Assembly: GCA_963789885.1 (NCBI GenBank)
Contig: CAWBNB010000039.1
Location: forward strand, 1 to 5,928
Length of the DNA: 5,928 nucleotides
Direction: 5' to 3'
From: DATEDA01 sp963789885
Lineage (GTDB): Bacteria > Pseudomonadota > Gammaproteobacteria > Burkholderiales > SG8-39
Translations under genes and position numbers: made by a program
Notes under the pieces: generated by a model
Seen by the model: the letters and a program-made list of their open reading frames with translations, nothing else
Told to the model about the DNA's origin: nothing
Databases searched by the model: none
Shown here: positions 1 to 5,610 of the stretch, piece after piece
Position numbering within the stretch: the first letter of the stretch is position 1
How the letters are laid out: each line of letters begins with the position of its first letter

Positions 1-16
1 CAACGCTCAGATCGAC

Positions 17-499
17 CTAGCCGCCCACACCGCCGCCGTCCGGCGGCGAGTACACCGCGTCGCCGGCGACGAACACGAGCCGCTCCGCGCCGCTCGCATC
101 GGTGAAGATCACGCCCCACGCGAGCCGGTCGGGATTGCGATCGTAGGTGAGGAACGGCCGCCCGGGGGTCTCCCCCGGCCGCTGCGCCGCCCGGGCGCGT
201 CGGAGGATGGTCTTCGCATCGAGCCAGTCCGCGGCGGGAGGCGGCGTCGCGAACGACGAGAACCGCATCAGCGTCCCGTCCGGCAGGAGTTGCAGGAACG
301 CCGCGAGACGGTCGCCGTTGGCCGCGACCGGCACGAACCACGAGTCGAGCTCGCCGGACGCGGCGCGCACCGGCACCGGCGTCCCGAGCGCGCCCGGGCG
401 GCGGGCTGGATGGTCGCCGACCGCGCCGCTCGCGATCAGCCGCCGAGCCGCCTCGCGGATGCGCGCGGCGGCGTCCGGAGGCGGCCCGCGCTTCGTCAT
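17..499 (-). CDS. Unknown 160-aa protein, candidate prodomain-like partner of the upstream cysteine peptidase
   Basis: I do not recognise the family. The start is the ATG at 499-497, which overlaps the TGA of the upstream peptidase gene as ATGA; this indicates translational coupling and rules out the longer in-frame extension upstream. The stop is TAG at 19-17. Residues 9-24 look like an Ala/Arg-rich helix. Residues 48-82 are strand-like (LDSWFVPVAANGDRLAAFLQ, then a DGTLMRF turn-strand), residues 90-105 are helical, and residues 116-150 are strand-like again (FLTYDRNPDRLAWGVIF, then LVFVAGDAVY). This order resembles the N-terminal domain of the peptidase and PepSY-like or propeptide folds, but that is inference from pattern, not alignment. 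There is no signal peptide or membrane segment, so a cytoplasmic location is likely. The protein ends in a glycine-rich tail, DGGGVGG. Function is unknown; a peptidase inhibitor, chaperone or substrate are the options. Confidence 0.8.
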   Translation of the reverse strand: MTKRGPPPDAAARIREAARRLIASGAVGDHPARRPGALGTPVPVRAASGELDSWFVPVAANGDRLAAFLQLLPDGTLMRFSSFATPPPAADWLDAKTILRRARAAQRPGETPGRPFLTYDRNPDRLAWGVIFTDASGAERLVFVAGDAVYSPPDGGGVGG

Positions 500-1659
500 A
501 CGTGCTGCAGCACCGACGAGTACGCGAACTGGTAGGTCTGCGTCGCGAAGTTCTCCCAGCGGGTGATGACGCCGGCGTTCGGCGGCCAGGGATCGTAGAC
601 GAGCAGCCCGCGGAAGCCGATCTGGTTGACGAGGTGGATGAGGCTGCGGGTGTAGCCCGCCACCGTCCGCGAGTGCCCCGGCACGAAGCTGATCACCGGC
701 CGGTTCGCGCGGATCTCGTTGCGGAAGAGGTCGAAGCCGGGGCTGGTGGTCATCGTGACGTCGAGCGCATCCGAGGTCAGATTCTCCATCACCGTCACGA
801 CGTCGCCAACCCGTGCGTACGGCAGCCCGTTCGGGTTGTTGAGCGTGCCGAGGCCGAGCTCGGTCGCGAGCCGCACCTGGTTGTAGGTGTAGCGGTAGAA
901 GTTGAGGACCATCTCCACGCTCGCCCCGACGCACCACACGTTCGTCTGCTGCCCGCGCAGCTCGTAGCACGGGACGTGGTCGGTGTTGCGCGTCGAGTAG
1001 TGGAGCTCGCGCGTGTCGAAGAGCCGCAGCACGAAGTCGCGGACGCGGAGCGTGTCAAGGGCGACCAGGCGCGGATCGATGCGCCGCAGCCGCGGGGCGT
1101 CCCACAGGTCGAGGCGCCGCTTGAAGCTGCGCGCGCGGGCGCGGTGGACCTCCTTCGGCAGCTCGTCGAGGAAGCTCCAGCGCTCGAAGTTCTCCGGCTC
1201 GAGCGCCTTGCGGTCGCGCTTCGGCGCGCGCGGGACTGCGGCCCAGGTGCCGAGCTCGAGCATCAGCGTCTCCTGCCCATCGAGGAGGAACTGGAGCGCG
1301 ATCTTCGGATAGCTGAAGGCAACGAAGCGGATCTGGTCGTACTTGAGCCCGCGGCGGCCCTTGCGCGCGGCCCGCTTGCCTTCCTCGACGAGCGCCTTCT
1401 CGTTCCAGTCGAGGCCCATCGCCGTAGCGAGCAGCGGCTCGCCGAACGCCTCGTGCACGGCGACGTCGACGTAGCCGACGTTCGCGCCGCGGGCAAGCGG
1501 CAGGCGGTGATAGAGCGGCGTTCCGTTGAGATCGTGGATCGGGGTACCGCCGGAGCGGATCCGGACCTTCTCGTAATCCTCGCCGAGAACTTCGGCGGCG
1601 CGCAGGGCGTTGAGCTCGAAGCCGGCGATTCGCTGAACGAAGTCGCGTGCGACCGACAT
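496..1659 (-). CDS. Papain-like cysteine peptidase (C39/C70-like fold) with unknown N-terminal domain
   Basis: This 387-residue protein has a papain-type catalytic domain at about residues 228-387. The Cys motif RGQQTNVWCVGASVEM gives the nucleophile Cys243, with Gln237 six residues before it as the likely oxyanion-hole residue. His329 lies in PGHSRTVAGY and Asp356 in VYDPWP, the usual Cys-His-Asp/Asn order. Bacterial C39-like (Peptidase_C39_2) and AvrRpt2-type C70 peptidases carry the same Q-x-x-x-x-WC...GH...V.GY...DP pattern. Residues 35-145 form a separate mixed strand/helix domain (GYVDVAVHEAFGEP, then YDQIRFVAFSYPK, then LMLELGTWAAVP) that could be a prodomain; residues 145-225 are charged and probably a helical linker. 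No signal peptide is visible, so it should act in the cytoplasm unless exported by another route. The ATG at 1659 has a good AGGAG nine bases upstream. It is co-transcribed with the overlapping downstream gene. The substrate is unknown. Confidence 0.88.
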   Translation of the reverse strand: MSVARDFVQRIAGFELNALRAAEVLGEDYEKVRIRSGGTPIHDLNGTPLYHRLPLARGANVGYVDVAVHEAFGEPLLATAMGLDWNEKALVEEGKRAARKGRRGLKYDQIRFVAFSYPKIALQFLLDGQETLMLELGTWAAVPRAPKRDRKALEPENFERWSFLDELPKEVHRARARSFKRRLDLWDAPRLRRIDPRLVALDTLRVRDFVLRLFDTRELHYSTRNTDHVPCYELRGQQTNVWCVGASVEMVLNFYRYTYNQVRLATELGLGTLNNPNGLPYARVGDVVTVMENLTSDALDVTMTTSPGFDLFRNEIRANRPVISFVPGHSRTVAGYTRSLIHLVNQIGFRGLLVYDPWPPNAGVITRWENFATQTYQFAYSSVLQHV

Positions 1660-1668
1660 GGTGCGCTT

Positions 1669-1673
1669 CTCCT
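1669..1673 (-). promoter_or_regulatory. Shine-Dalgarno site of the cysteine peptidase gene
   Basis: On the minus strand AGGAG lies nine bases before the ATG at 1659. It fixes this start against the much longer open frame that continues upstream, antisense to the transporter gene. Confidence 0.75.
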
Positions 1674-1714
1674 GAATGTGGATGTCCTCCAGGATAGGAC
1701 GGGGGCAGCCGATC

Positions 1715-1756
1715 GCGCGTCGGTCTCTCGGCTTGGTCCGTCGGCTAGTCCGTCGG
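1715..1756. repeat. Repeated GTCCGTCGG boxes in the divergent intergenic region, candidate operator
   Basis: GTCCGTCGG occurs exactly at 1736-1744 and 1748-1756, twelve bases apart. Two imperfect copies precede them: GTCTCTCGG at 1723-1731 and GCGCGTCGG at 1715-1723, each matching 7 of 9 bases. They sit between the divergent peptidase operon and the transporter gene, about 55-100 bases before the peptidase start and 60-100 bases before the transporter start. This is where a shared regulator could bind. No convincing -35/-10 pair is visible on either strand. In sequence this rich in G and C some repetition is expected by chance, so the regulatory role is an inference. Confidence 0.35.
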
Positions 1757-1815
1757 GCGAGGAAGCGCGACCGGTGTAAGGTCCGGGCTTCTCCCCTCCC
1801 GCGCGCCATCCCCGA

Positions 1816-3378
1816 GTGAACGTCGTCTCCCGCGGACCGTGCGACGTCGGCGTCGTGCAGCAGGCGCCGGCCGCGCCGTTCCCGTGCGGCACGGCGGAGC
1901 GGACGCGCACGCTCGCCGCGACGGTGCTCGGCTCGAGCCTCGCGTTCATCGACGGATCGGTCGTGAACGTCGCGCTGCCCGCCATCCAGCGGGACCTCGC
2001 GGCGGGCGCCGCGGGGACGCAGTGGGTGATGAACGCGTATCTCGTCGTGCTCGGCGCGCTCGTGCTGATCGGCGGCGCGAGCGCGGACCGATTCGGGCGC
2101 CGTCGCGTGTTCGTCGCGGGCGTGGCCCTGTTCACTGCGGCGTCGATCGTCTGCGGGTGCGCACCGCAAACGTCCGCGCTCGTCGCGGCGCGCGCGGTGC
2201 AGGGCGCCGGCGCCGCCCTGCTCGTTCCGGCGAGCCTGGCGCTGCTCGGCGCGACTTTCCCGGAGCGTGAGCGGGCGCGTGCAATCGGGGCGTGGGCGGG
2301 CTACGGCGCGCTCGCGATGGCGACCGGCCCGATGCTCGGCGGGTTCCTGACCGACCACGTGTCGTGGCGCGCGATCTTCTATCTGAACGTCCCGCTCGCC
2401 GTCGCGGCGGTGTGGTTCGCGCTGCGCGGCGCACCGGACAGCCGGAGCGAGCATCCGCCGGGCCTCGACTGGCTCGGGGCGAGCCTCGCCGCCGCCGGGC
2501 TCGCGAGCCTGACGTGGGGCCTCACGGGCGCCGCCGAGCTCGGGTTCGGCCCGCCGGCGATCACGGCGGCGCTGGCCGGCGGGGCGGTTGCGCTCGCGGC
2601 GTTCGTCGCGGTCCAGGCGCGCGTGCGATCGCCGATGCTGCCGCTCGCGCTGTTCCGCTCGCGAGCGTTCACCGGCGCGAACCTCGTCACCCTGCTGCTC
2701 TACTTCGCGCTGTCGGGCGTGCTGTTCTTCCTGCCGTTCGAGCTGATCCGCGGCCGCGGCTATTCGGCGACCGCGGCCGGCGCGGCGCTACTGCCGTTCC
2801 CGATCGTGATGGGGCTGCTGTCGGGGCGCGCGGGCGCGCTCGCGGATCGGTACGGTGCGAGGTTGCCGCTCACGCTCGGGCCGCTCGTCGCCGCCGCCGG
2901 ATTCCTGCTGCTGGCGGTCCCGATGCCCGGGGCGGGCTACTGGGCGTCTCTGCTGCCCGCGCTGCTCGTCCTCGCGGGCGGCATGACCATCACCGTGGCG
3001 CCGCTGACGACGGCGGTGATGGGTGCGGTCGGGAGCGACTACGCCGGGACGGCTTCCGGCGTGAACAACGCCGTCGCGCGGGTGGCGGGCGTGCTGGCGA
3101 TTGCGACGCTTAGCTTGGTGTTCATCGCGGTGTATGACGCAGCGCTGCGCGAGGCGGTGGACAGGCTCGGTGCATCGGGCGGGCTGCCGGCGGAGTTGCT
3201 GGACGCGCTGTCGGGCTCGCCGCTGCCGGCGGGGTCGCTCGGAGAGGCGGGGCGCGCGGCGCTCTTCAGCGCGTTCCAGGCGGTGGCGCAAGTGGGGGCG
3301 GGGTGTGCGGCAGTCAGCGGCATGGTTGCGTGGAGGATGATGAGATCGCCGCCTCGGTTCGGCTCCAACGGCGGCTGA
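1816..3378 (+). CDS. DHA2-family (EmrB/QacA-type) major facilitator drug:H+ antiporter
   Basis: The protein is 520 residues long, the usual size for the 14-helix DHA2 drug:H+ antiporters of the inner membrane, which export toxic compounds in exchange for protons. Helix 1 ends in LAFIDGSVVNVALPAIQRDL (residues 42-61), the DHA2 motif with its membrane Asp46. Motif A is GGASADRFGRRRV (86-98), and the antiporter motif C ends in GPMLGG (171-176). More hydrophobic segments follow to about residue 508, including a second motif-A-like loop, GALADRYGARL (340-350). The loop at 438-480 before the last helix is typical of the family. The start is uncertain: GTG at 1816 is the first possible codon after an in-frame stop at 1777, but neither it nor the GTG at 1855 has a Shine-Dalgarno site. 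The gene is divergent from the peptidase operon and apparently monocistronic. Substrate cannot be predicted; no EmrA-like membrane-fusion partner is adjacent. Confidence 0.92.
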   Translation: MNVVSRGPCDVGVVQQAPAAPFPCGTAERTRTLAATVLGSSLAFIDGSVVNVALPAIQRDLAAGAAGTQWVMNAYLVVLGALVLIGGASADRFGRRRVFVAGVALFTAASIVCGCAPQTSALVAARAVQGAGAALLVPASLALLGATFPERERARAIGAWAGYGALAMATGPMLGGFLTDHVSWRAIFYLNVPLAVAAVWFALRGAPDSRSEHPPGLDWLGASLAAAGLASLTWGLTGAAELGFGPPAITAALAGGAVALAAFVAVQARVRSPMLPLALFRSRAFTGANLVTLLLYFALSGVLFFLPFELIRGRGYSATAAGAALLPFPIVMGLLSGRAGALADRYGARLPLTLGPLVAAAGFLLLAVPMPGAGYWASLLPALLVLAGGMTITVAPLTTAVMGAVGSDYAGTASGVNNAVARVAGVLAIATLSLVFIAVYDAALREAVDRLGASGGLPAELLDALSGSPLPAGSLGEAGRAALFSAFQAVAQVGAGCAAVSGMVAWRMMRSPPRFGSNGG

Positions 3379-3385
3379 CGACCCC

Positions 3386-3422
3386 AAAGTGGTCCTTCGC
3401 TCTTCTCCGAAGCGGTCGTTCG
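3386..3422. repeat. Imperfect 14-base direct repeat
   Basis: AAAGTGGTCCTTCG at 3386-3399 is repeated as GAAGCGGTCGTTCG at 3409-3422. They match at 11 of 14 positions and are 23 bases apart. The pair begins eight bases after the transporter stop codon. CTTCTCCGAAG at 3402-3412 forms a short 4-base-pair hairpin inside it, but no T-run follows, so it is not a convincing terminator. Confidence 0.45.
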
Positions 3423-3601
3423 GCGGCACAGGCGTTTGTCGGTCGACTGGACCGCGCCCGGTCTTTCACTATTCCGTTCATCTGCTGATAGCCTAGGTTG
3501 TTGCCTGCGCCTTACTCGTAAAAACGAATTGGAAGGTGAAGTGGAGCGTCCGCCGGCGCCATCGCTGGGCAGCCGGCGAGCAGCGAGTTGTTCCATGGCA
3601 G

Positions 3602-3625
3602 GCTCCTTTTCGAGGTGAAAGGAGC
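3602..3625. repeat. Perfect 8-bp inverted repeat with 8-base loop
   Basis: GCTCCTTT at 3602-3609 pairs perfectly with AAAGGAGC at 3618-3625. A G-T wobble is possible on both the inner and the outer side. There is no T-run on either strand, so intrinsic termination is unlikely. The right arm reads as a strong Shine-Dalgarno sequence (AAAGGAG) on the plus strand, but no start codon with a plausible gene follows at suitable spacing. Confidence 0.5.
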
Positions 3626-3650
3626 TCTACTCTGTCCTCTGCGCGAACGG

Positions 3651-3666
3651 ACGGGATCGACCCCGT
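3651..3666. repeat. Short inverted repeat
   Basis: ACGGG at 3651-3655 pairs with CCCGT at 3662-3666 across the six-base loop ATCGAC. It lies 25 bases after the stronger hairpin at 3602-3625. Alone it could easily occur by chance. Confidence 0.3.
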
Positions 3667-3848
3667 TGCTGCCTGTCGCGCTTGAGAGAAGCAGACGCTC
3701 CCGTACTTCGCTTTATGGCCGGTGGCGGGCGAAGATCGACCCAACTCGCAACACAACGCTTAAAGTGGGTGCGGGTCGCCCCTATGAGGCGATGAGCGCC
3801 GCCGCAAAAAGAGGCGGTGACCGCTGTCGCCGGAAGCATCCTTCTTGG

Positions 3849-3860
3849 GCCTGATCAGGC
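3849..3860. repeat. 12-bp perfect palindrome
   Basis: GCCTGATCAGGC is its own reverse complement. It lies 50 bases beyond the stop codon of the oxidoreductase gene. With no loop it is a poor RNA hairpin; if functional it is more likely a protein-binding site. No flanking gene start lies close, so no role is assigned. Confidence 0.45.
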
Positions 3861-3883
3861 ACCTTCACCACCTCCCCACGCCG

Positions 3884-3904
3884 CCCGAAACCCGGCAATC
3901 GGGT
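3884..3904 (-). terminator. Weak terminator-like hairpin after the FAD-Rieske gene
   Basis: On the minus strand, six bases after the oxidoreductase stop codon, ACCCG pairs with CGGGT across ATTGC (3904-3890) and is followed by TTTCGGG. An alternative pairing of CCCGA with TCGGG uses the same bases (3903-3884). The stem is short and the T-run has only three Ts, so termination is only suggested by position. Confidence 0.3.
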
Positions 3905-3910
3905 CGATGA

Positions 3911-5464
3911 TCAAGCCTCGTTGGGTTCGCGGTCGGTGTGCGGCACGTCGGCCTCTTCAAGGCCTTTCAGCGCGGGCCCGTTGAGCACGCGTCCGTCGTG
4001 CGCCGCAAAGCGCGAGCCATGGCACGGACAATCCCAACTCTTCTCGATCGCGTTCCACCGCACCGAGCAGCCGAGGTGCGGGCAGCGGGCCGAAAAGGCG
4101 CGGATCTCGTCGTCGACCGAGCGATACAGGGCGAACCGGTGCAGGCCGTGCCTGACCACCGCGCCTTCTCCCACGCGGATGCGGGCGGCCGACTCGACGT
4201 TGCCGGAGGACAACCAGTCGCGGTACTGGAGCCCGACGTTCGCGTTTTCCTCCAGCCATGCCCCGTTGAGCCGCCTGCGGCCGGGGTCGTACAGTCGGCG
4301 CCAGGGATGATCCCCGTCGTGCATTAAAGCCGTGAGCAGCGGGCCGGCCAGCGTGCCGTGGGTCAACCCGTCGCCCGAGTCGCCGGTGACGACGAAGAGC
4401 CGCTTGGCCCCGGGGTCGGCACCGATGAACGCCAAGCCGTCCACCGGTTCCAGGACCTGCCCCGACCAGGCGAATTCGACCTCGCCGAACGCGGGCGCGA
4501 ACGTCCGCGCCCACGCCGTCAGCGCCTCGAACGGGCGGTGCGCTTCCTCCGCCTGGCCCGTCCTGCAATCCTCGCCGCCGACGATCAGATAGTGCCAGTC
4601 GGCGTTCGCGCCGCCGTCCAGGCAACGAGCGTAGTGGTAGGGATCGCCCGTATCCCAGTAGAGCGCGTCCGCGATTTCGCCGCGGGGAATCCGGCCGGCG
4701 ACGACGAAGGTGCGATAAGCCGCCTGCTTGGTATGGAACGCGACGCGGCGATGGAACGGCGCGTTCGTCGCCACCACGACCGCTCCGGCGCGCACCTCAA
4801 CTCCCTCCCGGGTGCGCACGCCCGCGAAGGCGTCGCCGTCGTATACGGCGACGACGTCGGCTCCGCCGAAAACCCGGCCGCCCGCCCGCCGGACGGCCGC
4901 GGCAAGCCCGAACAGGTAGTTCCTCACGTGGATGCGCGCTTGATCGGGGAATCGAAGCGCCGGCCCGAAATGCTCCGCGCCTGGAGCCCCGTCCGTGCAC
5001 AGCTCGACGTCCAGGCCGGCGCGGCGCGCTGCGGCGCACTCTTCATCGAGAATGCGTTTGTCTGATTCCGGCGCGCAGAAGAGATAACCGTCCACGCGCC
5101 GGAAGTCGCACTCGATGCCGTGCTTCGCGACCCAATGCTCGATCAGGTCGATTGCGGCCCGGTGGCTTTCGGCTGCCATTCTCGCGCCGGCCTCGCCGTG
5201 GACCCGTTCCAGCTCCACGTAGCCGTCGTCGAGCGCGCTCGCGAGGTGCGCGCTCGTGCGGAGGGTTTCGCCTTCGCCGACGTCGTAGCGATCGAGGACG
5301 ATCACCGACCGTCCATGCTCCAGGAGGCACAGCGCGACCGAAAGGCCCGCGATGCCGGCGCCGACGACGCAGACGTCCGCCTGGACGTTCCAGGTGAGCC
5401 TCGCGGCTTCCGGTTGGGGGACCGAAGTGGCGGTCCAGATGGGCTTGGTGAGCGCGGTGGACAT
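3911..5464 (-). CDS. FAD-dependent oxidoreductase with C-terminal Rieske [2Fe-2S] domain (YhfW-like)
   Basis: The 517-residue protein joins two redox modules. Residues about 29-395 form a DAO/DadA-type FAD domain. The dinucleotide-binding motif is VVGAGIAGLSVAL (33-45), with Asp58 closing the fold. The C-terminal FAD-contact segment is EPVDGLAFIGAD, then VVTGDSGDGLTHG (339-370). Residues about 420-507 form a Rieske domain: Cys461-x-His463 and Cys479-x-x-His482 bind the cluster, and Cys466 and Cys481 match the disulfide pair of cytochrome bc1-type Rieske proteins. Bacillus YhfW has this architecture; its substrate is unknown to me, though the fold suggests oxidation of an amine or amino acid with electrons passed from FAD to the cluster. 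No signal peptide, so cytoplasmic. The start ATG (5464) lies in the palindrome GGACATGTCC and has only a weak purine stretch before it. No redox partner gene is adjacent. Confidence 0.92.
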   Translation of the reverse strand: MSTALTKPIWTATSVPQPEAARLTWNVQADVCVVGAGIAGLSVALCLLEHGRSVIVLDRYDVGEGETLRTSAHLASALDDGYVELERVHGEAGARMAAESHRAAIDLIEHWVAKHGIECDFRRVDGYLFCAPESDKRILDEECAAARRAGLDVELCTDGAPGAEHFGPALRFPDQARIHVRNYLFGLAAAVRRAGGRVFGGADVVAVYDGDAFAGVRTREGVEVRAGAVVVATNAPFHRRVAFHTKQAAYRTFVVAGRIPRGEIADALYWDTGDPYHYARCLDGGANADWHYLIVGGEDCRTGQAEEAHRPFEALTAWARTFAPAFGEVEFAWSGQVLEPVDGLAFIGADPGAKRLFVVTGDSGDGLTHGTLAGPLLTALMHDGDHPWRRLYDPGRRRLNGAWLEENANVGLQYRDWLSSGNVESAARIRVGEGAVVRHGLHRFALYRSVDDEIRAFSARCPHLGCSVRWNAIEKSWDCPCHGSRFAAHDGRVLNGPALKGLEEADVPHTDREPNEA

Positions 5465-5481
5465 GTCCGACCCGAGGGGTC
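5459..5481. repeat. Adjacent palindrome and inverted repeat at the oxidoreductase start
   Basis: GGACATGTCC (5459-5468) is a perfect 10-bp palindrome that contains the start codon of the oxidoreductase. Directly next to it GACCC (5469-5473) pairs with GGGTC (5477-5481) across GAG. In the mRNA the second element would form a hairpin ending four bases before the ATG, in the normal ribosome-binding position, and no clear Shine-Dalgarno sequence is present. It could affect translation or be an operator; neither is shown. Confidence 0.4.
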
Positions 5482-5505
5482 ACAGCGGAGAAAGCAAATC
5501 TCCTG

Positions 5506-5541
5506 CCGACCGGCGTCCTGGGGTCGGGGGCCGCGGGCCCC
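5506..5541. repeat. Inverted repeats in the divergent intergenic region
   Basis: CCGACC (5506-5511) and GGTCGG (5522-5527) form a perfect six-base inverted repeat spaced by ten bases. GGGGCC (5527-5532) and GGCCCC (5536-5541) form a second one with a three-base loop. They lie between the oxidoreductase and the small membrane-protein gene. The first has the dyad shape of a dimeric repressor site; the second is pure G+C and may be chance. No promoter boxes are convincing. Confidence 0.35.
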
Positions 5542-5598
5542 GGGAAGCAGCGGCAGCGCAAGGAAGTCGGCGAGGAGAGCACGCCCCCAACGACGGGT

Positions 5599-5602
5599 AG
5601 GA
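5599..5602 (+). promoter_or_regulatory. Shine-Dalgarno-like AGGA before the small membrane-protein gene
   Basis: AGGA lies eight bases before the ATG at 5611, good spacing for a ribosome binding site. The same bases are part of TAGGAT (5598-5603), which ends seven bases before the ATG and so could instead be the -10 box of a leaderless transcript. No matching -35 box is seen. Confidence 0.45.
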
Positions 5603-5610
5603 TACGACCC

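Larger units (their letters stand above)
3379..3910. other. 532-base intergenic region without a supported gene
   Basis: The region lies between the convergent ends of the transporter and the FAD-Rieske oxidoreductase genes. Open frames in it use poor starts, lack ribosome binding sites and give low-complexity Arg/Ser-rich translations that resemble no family I know. Composition changes sharply: bases 3481-3540 are 47% G+C. It contains an imperfect 14-base direct repeat (3386-3422), perfect inverted repeats at 3602-3625, 3651-3666 and 3849-3860, and a weak terminator-like hairpin by the oxidoreductase stop. No tRNA or rRNA is visible. It could be decayed or imported sequence, or hold an unrecognised small RNA. 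Confidence 0.7.

Noticed and set aside
500..970. Extension of the 160-aa protein upstream of 499
   Set aside because: The ATGA overlap with the peptidase stop fixes the start; the extension is out-of-frame text over the peptidase catalytic domain.
502..1779. Plus-strand open frame of 425 codons opposite the cysteine peptidase gene
   Set aside because: It mirrors the peptidase gene, its translation is a Val/Arg/Glu/Asp-rich antisense pattern typical of G+C-rich DNA, and the opposite strand carries a clear catalytic domain with a ribosome site.
1660..2454. Extension of the peptidase frame far upstream of 1659
   Set aside because: The extra residues are Arg/His-rich antisense text opposite the transporter, and AGGAG nine bases before the ATG at 1659 marks the true start.
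3498..3524. TTGTTG and TAAAAA as a promoter in the A+T-richer patch
   Set aside because: The spacer is only 15 bases, the -10 match is poor, and no gene follows.
3602..3625. Hairpin as an intrinsic terminator for the transporter
   Set aside because: It lies more than 220 bases beyond the stop and has no T-run on either strand.
3493..3756. Possible 87-aa protein on the minus strand in the intergenic region
   Set aside because: There is no ribosome site or family resemblance, and codon use is unlike neighbouring genes.
3588..3854. Possible 88-aa protein on the plus strand in the intergenic region
   Set aside because: It starts with TTG without a usable ribosome site, and its translation is Arg/Ser-rich with no recognisable motif.
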